A DNA stretch of 9,279 nt from Defluviitaleaceae bacterium (GTDB lineage Bacteria > Bacillota > Clostridia > Lachnospirales > UBA5962). The stretch spans positions 1-9,279 of the forward strand of contig WQZK01000052.1 of the NCBI GenBank assembly GCA_009780765.1. Reading direction: 5' to 3'. The position numbers and the translations under genes were made by a program. Shown in pieces: positions 7,374-9,279 of this stretch (positions within the stretch are counted from its first letter, which is position 1; each line of letters begins with the position of its first letter). The notes beneath the pieces were generated by a model. The model ran no database searches. It was not told the origin of the DNA and was given only the letters and a program-made list of their open reading frames with translations.

Positions 7374-8345
7374 TTAATAATAAATGCGTTCTTTAAGTTT
7401 AGTAAATGAGTTCTGGTCACATCGACAATTTAATACTCTTTCAACAACTTGACTACTGTCATCTTTATTAAGCACCATATCCACTCCATGAATGTTGTTT
7501 GATTGACACGCTGTTAGCCAACCTTGTCGTGACAGTTTAATTGAGTAAACTCCTTCTTGACAATATTCAATACAGTTATCACAAACATTATCTCGCATAG
7601 TTCCAGAATCGCTACTTTTGAACTGTATATACTTTTCATTTTTATTTATATAGGTATTGAATTTACATCCAAATATATCTTTTTTTTCCTTCGTTTTCAC
7701 TTGATATATATCTTCAAACTCATTTATTAAGTTTTGTATAGGCATAAAATTGCGTTTCCAAAACATCTTGGTTTCATCTGTATAATATAGGTCCATAATA
7801 TTAATATTAACTTCTTCTTTGTCTGCATATTCTATTAGTTCTTTTGTAGAATCTTCTGTTATCTTACAATAAACTGTATTTATAGTAAGCCCCTTGTTGC
7901 GATCGTTGACAAAACTAATAAAGTCATATACAGAAGGTATATAATTCAGATCAGTTCCACTAAGCTCGCCGTATAAGCGGGAATTTAATGTGTCTAATGA
8001 AATTTTCACTTCATCGAAATATCCAATAAGCCCTCGCATCTGATTCTCATTAAAAAGAGATCCGTTTGTGTTTAATTCAAGCCGTATCTCGTAATTCTTA
8101 ATCGTTTTACAAATCACTTCAATTTCATTAGATAATAGCGGCTCCCCACCTGTAAGGACCACTTTTTGAAAGTAGTACTTATTTAACAAATAATCAATAA
8201 TGTCGCAAAATTTGTCCAATTTAAGTTCGCGTTTTGACAATGCTTCAGGACAATAATTTTCCATACTCGTTTCCTTAGCACAGTACAAACACCTAAAATT
8301 GCATATGTCGATAATTGATATCCTCAATGAACACGGTAAAATCAT
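7374..8345 (-). CDS. MoaA-like radical SAM protein
   Basis: About 323 residues. The N-terminus LRISIIDICNFRCLYC is very close to the MoaA signature LRISVTDRCNFRCxYC, with the cluster cysteines at about 15, 19 and 22. LTGGEPLL (near 67-74) is the SAM-binding GGEP, and LNTNG and VKISLDTLN are further MoaA-like blocks. A C-terminal cysteine group (CDNC, then YC, and TAC after SRQGW) resembles the second cluster of MoaA, with wider spacing. The Gly-Gly tail of true GTP 3',8-cyclase is absent; the protein ends ERIYY. It is therefore a MoaA-family paralogue, probably acting on a nucleotide or sugar. No molybdopterin genes are nearby. I chose ATG 8345 rather than ATG 8351 because AAAGG (8354-8358) is 8 bases from the former and only 2 from the latter. 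It starts 21 bases after the NDK-like gene. Confidence 0.85.
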   Translation of the reverse strand: MILPCSLRISIIDICNFRCLYCAKETSMENYCPEALSKRELKLDKFCDIIDYLLNKYYFQKVVLTGGEPLLSNEIEVICKTIKNYEIRLELNTNGSLFNENQMRGLIGYFDEVKISLDTLNSRLYGELSGTDLNYIPSVYDFISFVNDRNKGLTINTVYCKITEDSTKELIEYADKEEVNINIMDLYYTDETKMFWKRNFMPIQNLINEFEDIYQVKTKEKKDIFGCKFNTYINKNEKYIQFKSSDSGTMRDNVCDNCIEYCQEGVYSIKLSRQGWLTACQSNNIHGVDMVLNKDDSSQVVERVLNCRCDQNSFTKLKERIYY

Positions 8346-8353
8346 TTTCATTT

Positions 8354-8358
8354 CCTTT
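8354..8358 (-). promoter_or_regulatory. Ribosome binding site deciding the radical SAM start at 8345
   Basis: AAAGG on the minus strand, part of GAAAGGAA, lies 8 bases before ATG 8345 and only 2 bases before ATG 8351. Normal spacing is 5-9 bases, so the second methionine is the better start. Confidence 0.55.
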
Positions 8359-8366
8359 CGTTTATT

Positions 8367-9131
8367 TTATATTGTAGCAAAAATTTTCGTTTTAACATTA
8401 TAACTATTTAAATAGACTTGCAGTTTGTGAAGTTTATTATATTCATCAGAACTCATAATTGGGAATTCTCCTAACCAATCAGCGGCATAAATCATCAGAT
8501 ACAAAATTTCTATATCCCAGCTCAAGTCGTATTTCAACAAGAATTCAACTAACTCATAAAGCTTTTGCTTTTTATCAATAATTAAGCATAGTTTCCACTT
8601 TAAACATATCTGATATACAGAGCTACAAAAAATATTAAAATCAATGTTATTTAATAGCCCCCATAATAATGTGCTACACCTCATTAATCTATCAGCGTCT
8701 AATCGATTTATATAACAATCTGCGACTTTATTTTCATATATGAACGCTATTTGATTGAAAGTAAGTATATTTTGAAAATATTCTTTTTCATCACTTGGCG
8801 TATGAATGCAGTTGGAATAGTGAGATTTTCCGTATTTACTCCGTACAATCTTTTTAATTAGAGTGCTTTTTTTTATTGCATCCTTTCCTTCAAAGAATAA
8901 TATTGGAAGTTTTTTACCTGACAAATAAAAGAACATTAATTGCCTCGAAACGACATCAACTGTTTCGTTTTCCCAAATAAATCTAATCATATTTTTTGTT
9001 AGCTTTATGCTGTCCTCATTTGTGAAATGCAATTCAAGTTTCTTAGTTAAATACACAACAAATTTACATATTACAGGGTTCCTAATTGCATCTGGTTTTA
9101 ACACTATAAAAGTTTTGTCAAACAACACCAT
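8367..9131 (-). CDS. Nucleoside diphosphate kinase-like protein with extra C-terminal region
   Basis: A 254-residue protein whose first ~125 residues resemble nucleoside diphosphate kinase (usually 130-150 residues). It opens with KTFIVLKPDAI (6-16), as in NDK MERTFxIIKPDAV; LPILFFEGKDAI at 75-86 matches VVAMVWEGENAV; and NCIHTPSD at 107-114 matches the active-site NVIHGSDS, with the phosphorylated histidine at H110. The segment between the EG motif and the histidine is shortened and lacks the usual RGDFG, so nucleotide binding is changed. Residues ~126-254 match nothing I recognise: a probably helical region with many Leu, Ile and Cys residues (LLWGLLNN, VEFLLKYDLSW, YAADWLGE). It is the first gene of the operon. 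The ATG at 9131 has AGAGGAG 5 bases upstream; a longer frame to 9206 would add 25 unlike residues and is less likely. Phosphoryl transfer through H110 is plausible but unproven. Confidence 0.75.
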   Translation of the reverse strand: MVLFDKTFIVLKPDAIRNPVICKFVVYLTKKLELHFTNEDSIKLTKNMIRFIWENETVDVVSRQLMFFYLSGKKLPILFFEGKDAIKKSTLIKKIVRSKYGKSHYSNCIHTPSDEKEYFQNILTFNQIAFIYENKVADCYINRLDADRLMRCSTLLWGLLNNIDFNIFCSSVYQICLKWKLCLIIDKKQKLYELVEFLLKYDLSWDIEILYLMIYAADWLGEFPIMSSDEYNKLHKLQVYLNSYNVKTKIFATI

Positions 9132-9136
9132 ATTCG

Positions 9137-9143
9137 CTCCTCT
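9137..9143 (-). promoter_or_regulatory. Ribosome binding site deciding the NDK-like start at 9131
   Basis: AGAGGAG on the minus strand lies 5 bases before ATG 9131, the strongest site in the operon. It places the start exactly where NDK homology begins and argues against the upstream ATG at 9206. Confidence 0.75.
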
Positions 9144-9204
9144 TTTTTGTTTCCTTATGGAGATTCCGCTCCAACAAGCCCATCTGCACGGAAACGAGTC
9201 CATC

Positions 9205-9232
9205 ATTGTATTTTCGCTTTAATTTCCAGCAA
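9205..9232 (-). promoter_or_regulatory. Candidate sigma-A-type promoter of the operon
   Basis: On the minus strand TTGCTG (9232-9227) and TACAAT (9210-9205) are separated by 16 bases. The -10 box matches TATAAT at five of six positions; the -35 box matches TTGACA only at its first three. Transcription would begin near 9198, leaving a leader of about 65 bases before the NDK-like ATG that contains a short GGAG/CTCC hairpin (9159-9172). It is the only reasonable promoter seen upstream of the gene row, but the operon could also start outside the window. Confidence 0.35.
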
Positions 9233-9279
9233 ATGTCTCAGTTCTGTAACCAAGGGTTAATGCCCACAAGTGGTCACTA

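Noticed and set aside
3689..8345. RiPP system built around two radical SAM proteins
   Set aside because: No short precursor-peptide frame with a ribosome binding site, no leader-binding domain and no peptidase or ABC transporter is seen; gaps between genes are 57 bases or less, and the neighbours are sugar-modifying enzymes.
391..9131. Complete O-antigen or capsule locus
   Set aside because: No Wzx, Wzy, ABC transporter, initiating glycosyl-phosphate transferase or nucleotide-sugar dehydratase is present in the window, so only part of a pathway can be claimed.
9132..9206. Longer NDK-like start at 9206 (25 extra residues)
   Set aside because: The extra residues do not resemble NDK, their composition differs from the gene, and a strong AGAGGAG site with correct spacing marks ATG 9131, exactly where the family homology starts.
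9007..9222. Plus-strand frame of 71 codons ending in ESIIVFSL
   Set aside because: Most of it is the antisense shadow of the NDK-like gene and it has no ribosome binding site. The last 20 or so codons fall in the GC-richer patch and might be a remnant of something else, but I cannot identify it.

Overview
The window is AT-rich bacterial DNA (roughly 30% GC by eye) with purine-rich Shine-Dalgarno sites. At its left edge lies the beginning of an IS21-family transposase of the MTKYREIL type. Together these suggest a low-GC Firmicute, probably a clostridium or Lachnospiraceae-like gut bacterium. That assignment is inference. There are no rRNA genes, tRNA genes or CRISPR arrays.

Layout: every credible gene is on the minus strand, so transcription runs from right to left. 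Positions 1-250 hold the 5' end of an IS21-like element: the first eight codons of istA, its ribosome binding site, and a ladder of TGGCTC...CCGGA boxes ending near 250. Positions 251-390 are AT-rich and without a gene. From 9131 down to 391 runs a compact row of ten reading frames with gaps of at most 57 bp or with overlaps, most likely a single operon. In transcription order they are: an NDK-like protein with an extra C-terminal region; a MoaA-like radical SAM protein; a pyruvate-kinase-like protein lacking the C domain; a truncated SHMT-like gene; a family 2 glycosyltransferase; a radical SAM protein with a SPASM-like C-terminus; a DegT/StrS aminotransferase; a class I methyltransferase; a polysaccharide-deacetylase-like protein; and a WbqC-family protein. 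Positions 9132-9279 have a more GC-rich patch and a possible promoter for the operon.

How the genes may work together: the second half (glycosyltransferase, SPASM radical SAM, sugar aminotransferase, methyltransferase, deacetylase-like, WbqC) looks like a toolkit for making and attaching an unusual amino- or methyl-sugar or aminocyclitol. The first half is odder. Four successive genes are divergent paralogues of central-metabolism enzymes (nucleoside diphosphate kinase, MoaA, pyruvate kinase, serine hydroxymethyltransferase), none of which looks like the housekeeping copy. A reasonable inference is a specialised pathway that builds a modified nucleotide or nucleotide-activated sugar and transfers it to a glycan or small molecule. 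No flippase, polymerase, resistance or export gene is visible, so the locus may continue outside the window or may have been cut by the IS element. The SHMT-like gene has lost its catalytic half, so part of the pathway may be decaying in this strain.
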